Shown here piece after piece: positions 44,055 through 51,200 of a stretch of 64,000 nucleotides of DNA (position 1 is the first letter of the stretch; the number at the start of each line of letters is the position of its first letter). The translations under genes were made by a program, and so were the position numbers. The notes beneath the pieces were generated by a model. That model had not been told where the DNA came from. It worked only from the letters and a program-made list of their open reading frames with translations, and did not search any database. Origin of the DNA: Robertkochia flava (GTDB lineage: Bacteria; Bacteroidota; Bacteroidia; Flavobacteriales; Flavobacteriaceae); the NCBI RefSeq assembly GCF_020166515.1, contig NZ_JAINZT010000006.1, positions 1 to 64,000 on the forward strand. The letters run 5' to 3'.

Positions 44055-45266
44055 ATGAATCTGATCGATGTACCCCAGTTTATAAAAACTTATATCACCC
44101 ATAGGGAGGAGAGCCTTTTTCTTCCTGACCAGGATATATACAAGAATTCCCTTAGCGAACGCATCAAAGGTCGTTCGGTCCTGGTGATCGGTGGTGCCGG
44201 AACCATTGGTTCTTCCTACATCCGTGCCATTCTGAAATTTGAACCGGCCAGCCTGTACGTGGTGGATACCAACGAGAACGGACTTACCGAACTGACGCGT
44301 CAGCTGCGCAGCGATGCCAATACCATTGTTCCTGAAGATTACAAGACCTATCCCATGAACTTCGGGGATCCTGTTTTTGAAAAAATGTTCCGGGATCACG
44401 GTTCCTTCGACATCGTTGCCAATTTTGCGGCCCACAAGCATGTGCGTTCCGAAAAGGATAAGTACTCCATCGAGGCCATGCTCGATAACAATGTATTTAA
44501 GGCCAAGCAATTCCTCGATCTGTTATTGGAATTCCCACCTAAACATTTCTTCTGCGTTTCTACCGACAAGGCGGCCAACCCGGTGAATGTGATGGGGGCC
44601 TCCAAGAAACTGATGGAAGAGGTGATCATGGCCTATAGCGAACGCATCCCGATCACCACGGCCCGTTTTGCCAATGTGGCCTTTTCAAATGGTTCGCTCC
44701 TCGCCGGGTATATCGAGCGGTTGTTTAAGAAACAACCGATATCCTGTCCTTCAGACGTCAAGCGTTTCTTCGTTTCTCCAGACGAAAGCGGGGAGATCTG
44801 CCTGCTGGCCTGTATGCTGGGCGAGAGCGGGGAGATCTTCTTCCCCAAGCTGGAAGAAGAGGAGATGGTGTATTTTAAGGACATCACCCTGGATTTCTTT
44901 AAAGCTTCGAACCTGGAGATCCGGGAATGTAAGAATGAAGAGGAAGCCAAAGCCCTGGCCCGAAATCTTAAAGAAACTGAGCCTTATCCGGTGTATTTCT
45001 TTGATACTGATACCTCGGGAGAAAAGCTCTATGAGGAGTTCTTTACCGATACCGATTTGGTAGATAAGGATACCTATGCAAGTATGGGGGTGATCAAGAA
45101 CGCCAGGAAACTCCCCATGGAGACCATAGATACTACCCTGAACGAACTGCAGGCGCTGCTCACCTCCGGAGCCTATGACAAGGCGGCTATCGTGAACACC
45201 CTGAAAAAATATTTGCCCGATTTTGAACATATCGAGACCGGAAAAAGTCTTGACCAGAAAATGTAA
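44055..45266 (+). CDS. UDP-N-acetylglucosamine 4,6-dehydratase (FlaA1/PglF-like, soluble)
   Basis: 403 residues of extended SDR fold: GGAGTIGSSYIRAIL binds NAD, followed by NFAAHKHVRSEKDKYS and STDKAANPVNVMGASKKLME. The usual catalytic tyrosine of YxxxK is Met here (MGASK), as known in the PglF/FlaA1 inverting and retaining dehydratases. The N-terminal membrane domain of CapD/PglF is missing, so the enzyme is soluble. Unusual N-terminal (about 35 residues) and long C-terminal extensions are present. Product: a UDP-4-keto-6-deoxy-HexNAc for the LegC-like enzyme. It overlaps the next start by one base. Confidence 0.87.
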   Translation: MNLIDVPQFIKTYITHREESLFLPDQDIYKNSLSERIKGRSVLVIGGAGTIGSSYIRAILKFEPASLYVVDTNENGLTELTRQLRSDANTIVPEDYKTYPMNFGDPVFEKMFRDHGSFDIVANFAAHKHVRSEKDKYSIEAMLDNNVFKAKQFLDLLLEFPPKHFFCVSTDKAANPVNVMGASKKLMEEVIMAYSERIPITTARFANVAFSNGSLLAGYIERLFKKQPISCPSDVKRFFVSPDESGEICLLACMLGESGEIFFPKLEEEEMVYFKDITLDFFKASNLEIRECKNEEEAKALARNLKETEPYPVYFFDTDTSGEKLYEEFFTDTDLVDKDTYASMGVIKNARKLPMETIDTTLNELQALLTSGAYDKAAIVNTLKKYLPDFEHIETGKSLDQKM

Positions 45267-45979
45267 TGCCTATGTATGCTGTATTTAAAAGATGCTGCGA
45301 TATCGCAGTTTCCGGGATCCTGTTGCTGATCCTTTCGCCCTTATTGATCCCCATCATGATCGGGCTCAAACTCACCGGAGAGGGGTATATCTGGTACTTC
45401 CAGGAACGGGTAGGATTTAAGAACAGAAAATTTCATATCTATAAGTTCGCGACCATGCTGAAGGACAGCCCTAACATGGCCGGCGGGATCATTACTACCA
45501 AAAAGGACCCCCGGATCACCCCCATGGGCGGATTTTTGCGCAAGAGCAAGATCAACGAATTGCCCCAGCTCATCAATATCTTTAAAGGGGATATGAGCGT
45601 GGTGGGTCCGCGGCCGGTAATGGCCAAAAGCTTTGCGGCCTACCCGGAAGCGGTACAGGAGGTGATCTACAACGTGCCCCCCGGGCTTACCGGGATCGGT
45701 TCCATCATCTTCCGCGATGAGGAAGAGCTGATCACCAAAGTAAAGGAGAACGGAGGCGATGTATGGGATTTCTATACCAATCAGATCTATCCCTATAAAG
45801 GACAGGTAGAGCAATGGTACCAGTCCAATCGCGGCTTCCTCACCGATCTGAAGATCATCTTTATTACTGCCTGGGTGATCGTTTTTCCAAATAGCCAGTT
45901 AGTGTATCGCGCTTTTAAGGGGCTTCCCGAGCGTGGGCTTGTTCTGGATAAGAAAGAGGAAGCGGTGGAAGTGATGTAA
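45266..45979 (+). CDS. initiating sugar transferase (PglC/WcaJ-type phosphoglycosyl transferase)
   Basis: 237 residues with one N-terminal hydrophobic re-entrant helix (CDIAVSGILLLILSPLLIPI), then FQERVGFKNRKFHIYKFATM, KINELPQLINIFKGDMSVVGPRP and the family-specific proline-rich NVPPGLTGIG. It transfers a sugar phosphate to undecaprenyl phosphate to start the repeat unit; with the three preceding genes, a di-N-acetyl-bacillosamine-like sugar is likely. Its final codons (GAA GTG ATG TAA) are identical to the 9-bp repeat units that follow, so the repeat array supplies the stop codon. Confidence 0.9.
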   Translation: MPMYAVFKRCCDIAVSGILLLILSPLLIPIMIGLKLTGEGYIWYFQERVGFKNRKFHIYKFATMLKDSPNMAGGIITTKKDPRITPMGGFLRKSKINELPQLINIFKGDMSVVGPRPVMAKSFAAYPEAVQEVIYNVPPGLTGIGSIIFRDEEELITKVKENGGDVWDFYTNQIYPYKGQVEQWYQSNRGFLTDLKIIFITAWVIVFPNSQLVYRAFKGLPERGLVLDKKEEAVEVM

Positions 45980-46114
45980 GTGATGTAAGTGATGCAAGTG
46001 ATGCAAGTGATAGAAGTGATGTAAGAAGTAAAAAGGGATAAGAGAGAAGTGATGTAGGTGATGGAAGTGATACTGGATGTAAGTGATAGTAATGATGTTG
46101 GTGATACAAGTGAC
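45967..46114. repeat. 9-bp array (GATGTAAGT-type units) overlapping the gene end
   Basis: GTGATGTAA, GTGATGTAA, GTGATGCAA, GTGATGCAA, GTGATAGAA and GTGATGTAA form a run to 46024, then after a short break degenerate units continue to 46114. Opposite orientation to the array before rfbB. Confidence 0.85.
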
Positions 46115-46129
46115 TAAAATTTCACTCAC
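46060..46129. repeat. 70-bp direct repeat, left copy, flanking the UDP-glucuronate epimerase gene
   Basis: Matches 47342-47411 with a single mismatch (T versus C at the ninth base), offset 1282 bp. Homology extends on both sides through related 9-bp units and ACTCACAACTCACC runs. Confidence 0.9.
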
Positions 46130-46215
46130 AACTCACAACTCACAACTCACCACTCACCACTCACAATTCCTACCTTTTGTAGGCACGTACTACATACAAT
46201 GAATAGAAGAACATA

Positions 46216-47325
46216 ATGAAAAGAATATTAGTTACCGGGGCTGCCGGATTTATTGGTTTTCATCTCTCGAAGAAACTTATACAACTGGGATATGAGGTGG
46301 TTGGTCTGGATAATATCAATGATTATTACGATGTCGATCTTAAATATGGCAGATTGAATGAACTGGGTATTGGAAGGGATTCTGCTGGTACATGGAATAC
46401 CATTTCGACTTCTGATTCCCATGAAAATTTCAGGTTTATACGGATGAACCTGGAAGACAGGGAAGCATTTCCTGAACTTTTCAACGCGGAGAAATTTGAT
46501 GTTGTTGTCAATTTAGCTGCCCAGGCCGGAGTGCGCTATAGCCTGGAAAACCCTGAGTCGTACATCGATAGTAATTTAGTAGGCTTTTTAAATATCCTCG
46601 AATGCTGCAGGCATCATGATATTGAGCATTTACTCTATGCCAGCAGCAGCAGTGTCTATGGAGAAAACAAAAAGGTGCCCTTTTCTGAGGAAGACCGGGT
46701 AGACCACCCTGTGAGTTTGTATGCCGCCACCAAGCGCAGTAATGAATTGATGGCACATACCTATTGTCATCTTTACGGCATGAAAGCCACCGGACTTCGA
46801 TTTTTTACCGTGTATGGTCCCTGGGGACGACCGGATATGGCTCCCATGCTGTTTGCATCGGCCATCCTGAAAGGAGAAGCCATAAAAGTATTCAATGAAG
46901 GGAATATGCGGAGGGATTTTACCTTTATTGACGACATCATCCAGGGTATGGTCCTGCTTCTGGAAAATAAAAAGAAAGCAGATGTCAACTATTCCATTAT
47001 AAATATTGGCAAGGGTTCCCCGGAATCCCTTTCAGAATTTATCGCATTGATCGAAAAATCATTGGGAATAAAGGCTGAGAAGAATCTGATGCCCATGCAA
47101 CCGGGGGATGTGCCACAGACTTGGGCAGATACCTCTGCCCTCCAATCCCAGGGATATTCCGGTATAACCAAACTTGAAGAAGGCATCCCTGTTTTTGTGA
47201 AATGGTACCTGGAGTGGAATAAAGAACAGGGGAAACGGTTAAGTAGTCATATAAGTAATGGAAGTGACGTTAATGATGAAAGTGATGTAAGCAGGGATAG
47301 GTTATACGGGAGAAGTGATAGGTGA
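46216..47325 (+). CDS. NAD-dependent epimerase, UDP-glucuronate 4-epimerase-like
   Basis: 369 residues of the extended SDR family: RILVTGAAGFIGFHLSKKL, LDNINDYYDVDLKYGRL, AAQAGVRYSLENPESYIDSN, SSSSVYGENKKVPF, catalytic YAATKRSNELMAH, and RFFTVYGPWGRPDMAPMLF. This combination is characteristic of CapI/LpsL-type UDP-GlcA 4-epimerases giving UDP-GalA. A Ugd enzyme for UDP-GlcA is not obvious in the window. The last roughly 20 residues (SSHISNGSDVNDESDVSRDR...) are translated 9-bp repeats. The gene sits between 70-bp direct repeats. Confidence 0.88.
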   Translation: MKRILVTGAAGFIGFHLSKKLIQLGYEVVGLDNINDYYDVDLKYGRLNELGIGRDSAGTWNTISTSDSHENFRFIRMNLEDREAFPELFNAEKFDVVVNLAAQAGVRYSLENPESYIDSNLVGFLNILECCRHHDIEHLLYASSSSVYGENKKVPFSEEDRVDHPVSLYAATKRSNELMAHTYCHLYGMKATGLRFFTVYGPWGRPDMAPMLFASAILKGEAIKVFNEGNMRRDFTFIDDIIQGMVLLLENKKKADVNYSIINIGKGSPESLSEFIALIEKSLGIKAEKNLMPMQPGDVPQTWADTSALQSQGYSGITKLEEGIPVFVKWYLEWNKEQGKRLSSHISNGSDVNDESDVSRDRLYGRSDR

Positions 47326-47400
47326 TGGAAGTGATGGAAGTGATGGAAGCGATACTGGATGTAAGTGATAGTAATGATGTTGGTGATACAAGTGACTAAA
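47257..47400. repeat. 9-bp array (GATGGAAGT/GATGTAAGT units) over and after the epimerase 3' end
   Basis: Begins inside the coding sequence (AATGGAAGTGACGTTAATGA...) and continues past the stop with GTGATGGAA units. Relative to the left flank it has two extra perfect 9-bp units at about 47331-47348. Confidence 0.8.
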
Positions 47401-47411
47401 ATTTCACTCAC
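47342..47411. repeat. 70-bp direct repeat, right copy
   Basis: Partner of 46060-46129 (69 of 70 bases identical by eye), in the same orientation. Confidence 0.9.
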
Positions 47412-47547
47412 CACTCACCACTCACCACTCACCACTCACAATTTATCTTTCTGTAAATCGACTATTAATGCGGTAAGTCGTTATTTATTAACGGGTTGCG
47501 TCAAAATAAAATAACTTTCTATTCTAAATAATTATTACCAACTACAA

Positions 47548-48831
47548 ATGAATCATAAGATCTGTGTTATCGGCCTTGGATATGTGGGCCTTCCCCTGGC
47601 AAGACTTTTCGCAACCAAATATGCCACTGTTGGCTTTGATATCAATACCAAAAGGGTGGAGGAGCTTCGGAAGGGGCACGACCATACCCTGGAAGTGGAA
47701 GACGAACTACTACAGGAAGTGCTGGTGAACCAAAGTCCTGAAGCCGGAACGCCCGGACTTTATTGTACAGACCACCTGGAGGATATTAAAGGCTGCAACG
47801 TTTACGTGGTAACCGTACCCACTCCGGTGGATAAACACCACCGTCCGATATTAACTCCACTTTATAAGAGTAGTGAAACCGTAGGTAAGGTCCTCAAAAA
47901 GGGAGATATCGTGGTCTATGAAAGTACGGTATATCCCGGCGTTACCGAGGATGAATGTGTACCCGTGCTGGAAAAGGTGAGCGGACTCAAATTCAACGAA
48001 GATTTCTTCGTGGGCTATTCCCCCGAGCGGATCAACCCGGGCGACAAGGAACACACCGTAGAAAAAATATTGAAGGTAACCTCAGGTTCTACCCCGGAAA
48101 TCGGCAAGATCGTGGACGACCTGTATAAAAGCGTGATCACCGCCGGGACCCACCTGGCGCCCACCATCAAGGTGGCAGAAGCCGCCAAGGTGATCGAGAA
48201 CAGTCAGCGGGACATCAACATCGCCTTCGTGAACGAACTGGCCAAGATCTTTAACCTGATGAATATCGACACCCATGCCGTACTGGAAGCTGCAGGTACC
48301 AAATGGAATTTCCTTCCTTTTAAACCGGGACTCGTTGGGGGGCACTGTATCGGGGTAGACCCATATTACCTGGCGCAAAAAGCCCAGGAAGTGGGCTATC
48401 ACCCGGAGATCCTCCTGGCCGGACGCCGCCTGAACGACTCCATGGGGAAATTCGTGGCCAGCGAGGTGGTCAAGCAAATGCTGAAACGCGATATCCATGT
48501 AAATCATGCCAAAGTACTCGTCCTGGGAATTACCTTTAAGGAAAACTGCCCTGATGTTCGAAACACCCGCGCCATAGATGTGGTTCGCGAACTGCAGGAA
48601 TACGATATGGAAACCGTTGTATACGACCCCTGGGCCAAAGGGGAGGAGGTTAAACACGAATACGGACTGGAGATCGTAAGCGAACTCCCCGATGATCACT
48701 TTGATGCCATCGTTCTTACCGTAGCCCATAAGGAATTCATGAACCTCGACATGAGCAAGCTTAAGAACGGGAATACTCTGGTGTATGATGTGAAGGGGGT
48801 TTTAGGGGGTGCTGCTGATGCAAGACTTTAA
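47548..48831 (+). CDS. nucleotide-sugar dehydrogenase (WbpO/TviB-like UDP-HexNAc 6-dehydrogenase)
   Basis: 427 residues: N-terminal VIGLGYVGLPLARLFATKY (NAD), VTVPTPVDKHHRPILTPL, ESTVYPGVTEDECVPVLE, the NAD-domain SPERINPGD, and the catalytic cysteine region KPGLVGGHCIGVDPYYLA. The ESTVYPGVTE and SPERINPGD forms are typical of the UDP-GlcNAc/GalNAc class and not of UDP-glucose dehydrogenase. It oxidises C6 to the uronic acid, and with the WbpP/TviC-like epimerase at 49471 it could make UDP-GlcNAcA/GalNAcA as in the Vi antigen pathway. A 9-bp GTTGATGGA array follows at once. Confidence 0.92.
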   Translation: MNHKICVIGLGYVGLPLARLFATKYATVGFDINTKRVEELRKGHDHTLEVEDELLQEVLVNQSPEAGTPGLYCTDHLEDIKGCNVYVVTVPTPVDKHHRPILTPLYKSSETVGKVLKKGDIVVYESTVYPGVTEDECVPVLEKVSGLKFNEDFFVGYSPERINPGDKEHTVEKILKVTSGSTPEIGKIVDDLYKSVITAGTHLAPTIKVAEAAKVIENSQRDINIAFVNELAKIFNLMNIDTHAVLEAAGTKWNFLPFKPGLVGGHCIGVDPYYLAQKAQEVGYHPEILLAGRRLNDSMGKFVASEVVKQMLKRDIHVNHAKVLVLGITFKENCPDVRNTRAIDVVRELQEYDMETVVYDPWAKGEEVKHEYGLEIVSELPDDHFDAIVLTVAHKEFMNLDMSKLKNGNTLVYDVKGVLGGAADARL

Positions 48832-48906
48832 GAAGTTGATGGAGTTGATGGAGTTGATGGAGTTGATGAAGTAGATGAGGTTTGTGAAGTTGATGGGGTT
48901 GATAGC
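48832..48906. repeat. 9-bp array (GTTGATGGA units)
   Basis: About eight units, GTTGATGGA with variants GTAGATGAG, GTTTGTGAA and GTTGATGGG, starting at the dehydrogenase stop codon. Same 9-bp period as the CACTTACAT family but a different sequence. More units occur at 49335-49390. Confidence 0.8.
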
Positions 48907-48919
48907 GTTTTAAACTATA

Positions 48920-49273
48920 TTATTTAACTCTGGAGGAAAGATATTTTTTTAGGTTATACAGCATTGACCGGATGAGTTTTATGTCATGTTCCTACATCTC
49001 ACTTGTATCTCCTAACTTCAGACCGTTAACCAGGATCAGCTGAGTTTCGAGTTCGTTTAAAGAACCGTTTGCAATATTTATATAGCGAATGTATTCTTTA
49101 AATGAATCACGTCCCGCTCCTTCAGCAATGTTGGAAGGAATTGAAATAACAGCCCGGTTAATCTGATTACCGAGGGTGTACCTTTCTTCCGAGGGAAATT
49201 GGCGAGTAATAGCATAGGTTTTATAAACCAGTTCAATGCTCTTTTTCCAAACTTCAAGATCGGAGTGTTTCAT
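48920..49273 (-). pseudogene. four-helix-bundle protein (S23/IVP family), copy 3, with in-frame TAG
   Basis: From the ATG at 49273 the frame reads MKHSDLEVWKKSIELVYKTY...SIPSNIAEGAGRDSFKEYIR...ETQLILVNGLKLGDTSEM and stops at TAG (48992-48994). The same frame continues EHDIKLIRSMLYNLKKYLSS-RVK to a TAA ending at 48920. The total of 117 codons is the normal family length, and the post-stop part has the composition of the fourth helix. It belongs to the SNIAEGAGR subgroup, unlike copies 1, 2 and 4. The TATAGAAAAAATTCTATA palindrome lies upstream. Without readthrough the 93-residue product would lack helix 4. Confidence 0.8.
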
Positions 49274-49404
49274 GATGTCGTGGGTTAAAGATACTACGAG
49301 TATAGAAAAAATTCTATACAAAATAATGATAAAGTTGTTGGAGTTAATAAGGTTGATGGAGAATAAGGTTGATGGAGTTGATGAAGTTTTAATTTTGTTA
49401 CTTT

Positions 49405-49448
49405 CATAAACCCCATAAACCCCATAAACCCCATAAACCCCATAAACC
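49405..49448. repeat. 9-bp tandem array, five ATAAACCCC units
   Basis: Five nearly perfect copies of CATAAACCC end 22 bp before the epimerase ATG at 49471. Confidence 0.9.
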
Positions 49449-49470
49449 GTGCAAATTGAAATTCTTAAAA

Positions 49471-50466
49471 ATGAACATAGATAAATTCAAATCATTAAAG
49501 TCTAAGAAAGTATTAGTAACCGGTGGTGCAGGTTTTATCGGCTCTAACCTCTGCGAAGTGCTATTGGAGATCGGGGCGAAGGTGACCTGCCTGGATAATT
49601 TTGCGACGGGGCATCGACATAATATTGAACCGTTTTTAGAGAATAAGAATTTTACCCTGATCGAAGGGGATATCCGCGACCTGGAAACCTGCAGAAAGGC
49701 CTGTGAAGGGCAGGATTTTGTGCTGCACCAGGCTGCATTAGGTTCGGTACCCAGGTCACTGAAAGATCCTATCACCTCAAATGAAGTGAATGTGAGCGGA
49801 TTTCTGAACATGCTGGTTGCCGCCCGGGATACCGGGGTGAAGCGGTTTGTGTATGCAGCAAGTTCGTCTACCTATGGGGATTCGGAAGCCCTGCCTAAGG
49901 TGGAGGAGAAGATCGGGAAACCTTTGTCTCCCTACGCCATTACCAAATATGTGAACGAGCTTTATGCCGATAATTTCCATAAGAGCTACGGTTTAAACAC
50001 GATTGGCCTGCGGTATTTTAACGTCTTCGGGCGTCGGCAGGATCCTAACGGGGCCTATGCCGCAGTGATCCCGCTTTTTGTAAAACAACTGAGAAATCAC
50101 GAGTCGCCCGTGATCAATGGCGACGGCACCTTTTCCCGCGATTTCACCTATATCGACAATGTCCTGCAGATGAACCTGCTGAGCATCACCACTGATAATG
50201 AGGAAGCACTCAACCAGGTGTACAATACCGCCGTAGGCGACCGTACCACCCTGTTACAACTCGTAGATCTGCTCCGTGAGCACCTGGCTTCATATGATCC
50301 TGCAATTGCAGATGTAAAATCTGTTCATGGTCCGAACCGTAAGGGCGATATCCCGCATTCCCTGGCCTCTGTAGATAAAGCCAGAACACTATTAGGCTAT
50401 GAGCCCACCCATGCCATTGCCGACGGGATAAAAGAGGCGGTGGGGTGGTATGTAAAGCACCTTTAA
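49471..50466 (+). CDS. UDP-N-acetylglucosamine 4-epimerase-like (WbpP/TviC type)
   Basis: Start set at the ATG (49471); a TTG at 49456 would add five residues. The 331 residues form an extended SDR enzyme: [66 protein letters not shown], catalytic [14 protein letters not shown], and [21 protein letters not shown]. The GSVPRS segment is typical of WbpP/TviC-type epimerases that act on N-acetylated UDP sugars. It probably pairs with the dehydrogenase at 47548 to give UDP-GalNAcA. Confidence 0.9.
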   Translation: MNIDKFKSLKSKKVLVTGGAGFIGSNLCEVLLEIGAKVTCLDNFATGHRHNIEPFLENKNFTLIEGDIRDLETCRKACEGQDFVLHQAALGSVPRSLKDPITSNEVNVSGFLNMLVAARDTGVKRFVYAASSSTYGDSEALPKVEEKIGKPLSPYAITKYVNELYADNFHKSYGLNTIGLRYFNVFGRRQDPNGAYAAVIPLFVKQLRNHESPVINGDGTFSRDFTYIDNVLQMNLLSITTDNEEALNQVYNTAVGDRTTLLQLVDLLREHLASYDPAIADVKSVHGPNRKGDIPHSLASVDKARTLLGYEPTHAIADGIKEAVGWYVKHL

Positions 50467-50590
50467 TGATGGAAGTTTATCAAGTGATGGAAGTGATGTG
50501 AATGATGTAAGTGATACAAATGATGGAAGTGATGTAAGTGATGTAGGTGATGTAAGTGATTTAGGTGATGATAGTGATGTAAATGATGTT
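50466..50590. repeat. 9-bp array, about 14 GATGTAAGT-type units
   Basis: Follows the epimerase stop directly. An open frame here reads (D-V-S/G-D)n and is a repeat translation. Confidence 0.85.
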
Positions 50591-50629
50591 AACTATTTCC
50601 TGATGGGTCTCTTTACTAAGAGTATGATT

Positions 50630-50992
50630 TTAAATCTTTTGCGCCTTTCGATTTCTCTTAGCGGTCAATATGGTTTTGCTGATAAGTTTCATTAACACGG
50701 TAGCTTCTTCCTTTAACTGTTTTTGAAATTCCTCATCATAGTCATTTGATCGCTGAAGTATATCAAGCCAATAGATTGTTTCATTGCATTCCTTCTGAGA
50801 AATACACATTTTGTGAATAAAATCAGCCCTTGACTCTGCATAGGCTGCTTCCCTGTAATTTGCTCCAATGGCAGTGCCGGATTTCAATAATTGCTTACTG
50901 ATGATGTATTCTTTTTGCTCAGTCGCTAACCCCTTACAAAATTTTACAATGTTTAAGGAGAACTCGAAACTTTTTATTTCTAGGTGATTCAT
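50630..50992 (-). CDS. four-helix-bundle protein (S23/IVP family), copy 4
   Basis: 120 residues from the ATG at 50992. It is closely related to copy 1: SKQLLKSGTAIGANYREAAYAES and ADFIHKMCISQKECNETIYW. The C-terminus is basic (AKRNRKAQKI), suggesting nucleic-acid contact, as proposed for the Avd relatives. It is convergent with the epimerase gene and flanked by 9-bp arrays in opposite orientations (50466-50590 and 51083-51115). The upstream TTTTCTATATATTT and the terminal GTACT before the ATG match copy 1. Function unknown. Confidence 0.85.
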   Translation of the reverse strand: MNHLEIKSFEFSLNIVKFCKGLATEQKEYIISKQLLKSGTAIGANYREAAYAESRADFIHKMCISQKECNETIYWLDILQRSNDYDEEFQKQLKEEATVLMKLISKTILTAKRNRKAQKI

Positions 50993-51082
50993 AGTACCAG
51001 TATTTGTTATTTTTAAATATATAGAAAATTTACGACATATAACATGAATACAGAATTCTATTATCGATATCATTATTGAATA

Positions 51083-51115
51083 TCATCACTTACATCATTT
51101 CCATCACTTGCATCA
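51083..51115. repeat. 9-bp array, CATCACTTA-type units
   Basis: About four units (CATCACTTA, CATCATTTC, CATCACTTG, CATCAGTAA), in the orientation of the array before rfbB and opposite to 50466-50590. Confidence 0.7.
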
Positions 51116-51151
51116 GTAACAACAACTCTTTCATTACGGCTTCCCGTAACC

Positions 51152-51179
51152 TTGATTAACAGAAAATTAACTACCTTCG
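51152..51179 (+). promoter_or_regulatory. promoter of the WecA-like gene
   Basis: TTG at 51152-51154 and TACCTTCG at 51172-51179, with 17 bp between them, resemble the -33 TTG / -7 TAnnTTTG promoter of Bacteroidota. The ATG follows 21 bp later. Confidence 0.45.
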
Positions 51180-51200
51180 CCTTTAGAATTTAGTATTCCC

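Noticed and set aside
43443-44510. 355-codon open frame on the minus strand
   Set aside because: It is antisense to the LegC-like aminotransferase and the 4,6-dehydratase, both of which have complete family signatures.
45899-46129. His/Leu-rich open frame on the minus strand
   Set aside because: Translation of the complementary strand of the 9-bp array.
50498-50695. Short protein with (D-V-S-D)n sequence
   Set aside because: It is a translation of the 9-bp array after the epimerase gene and runs into unrelated sequence; no start signals.
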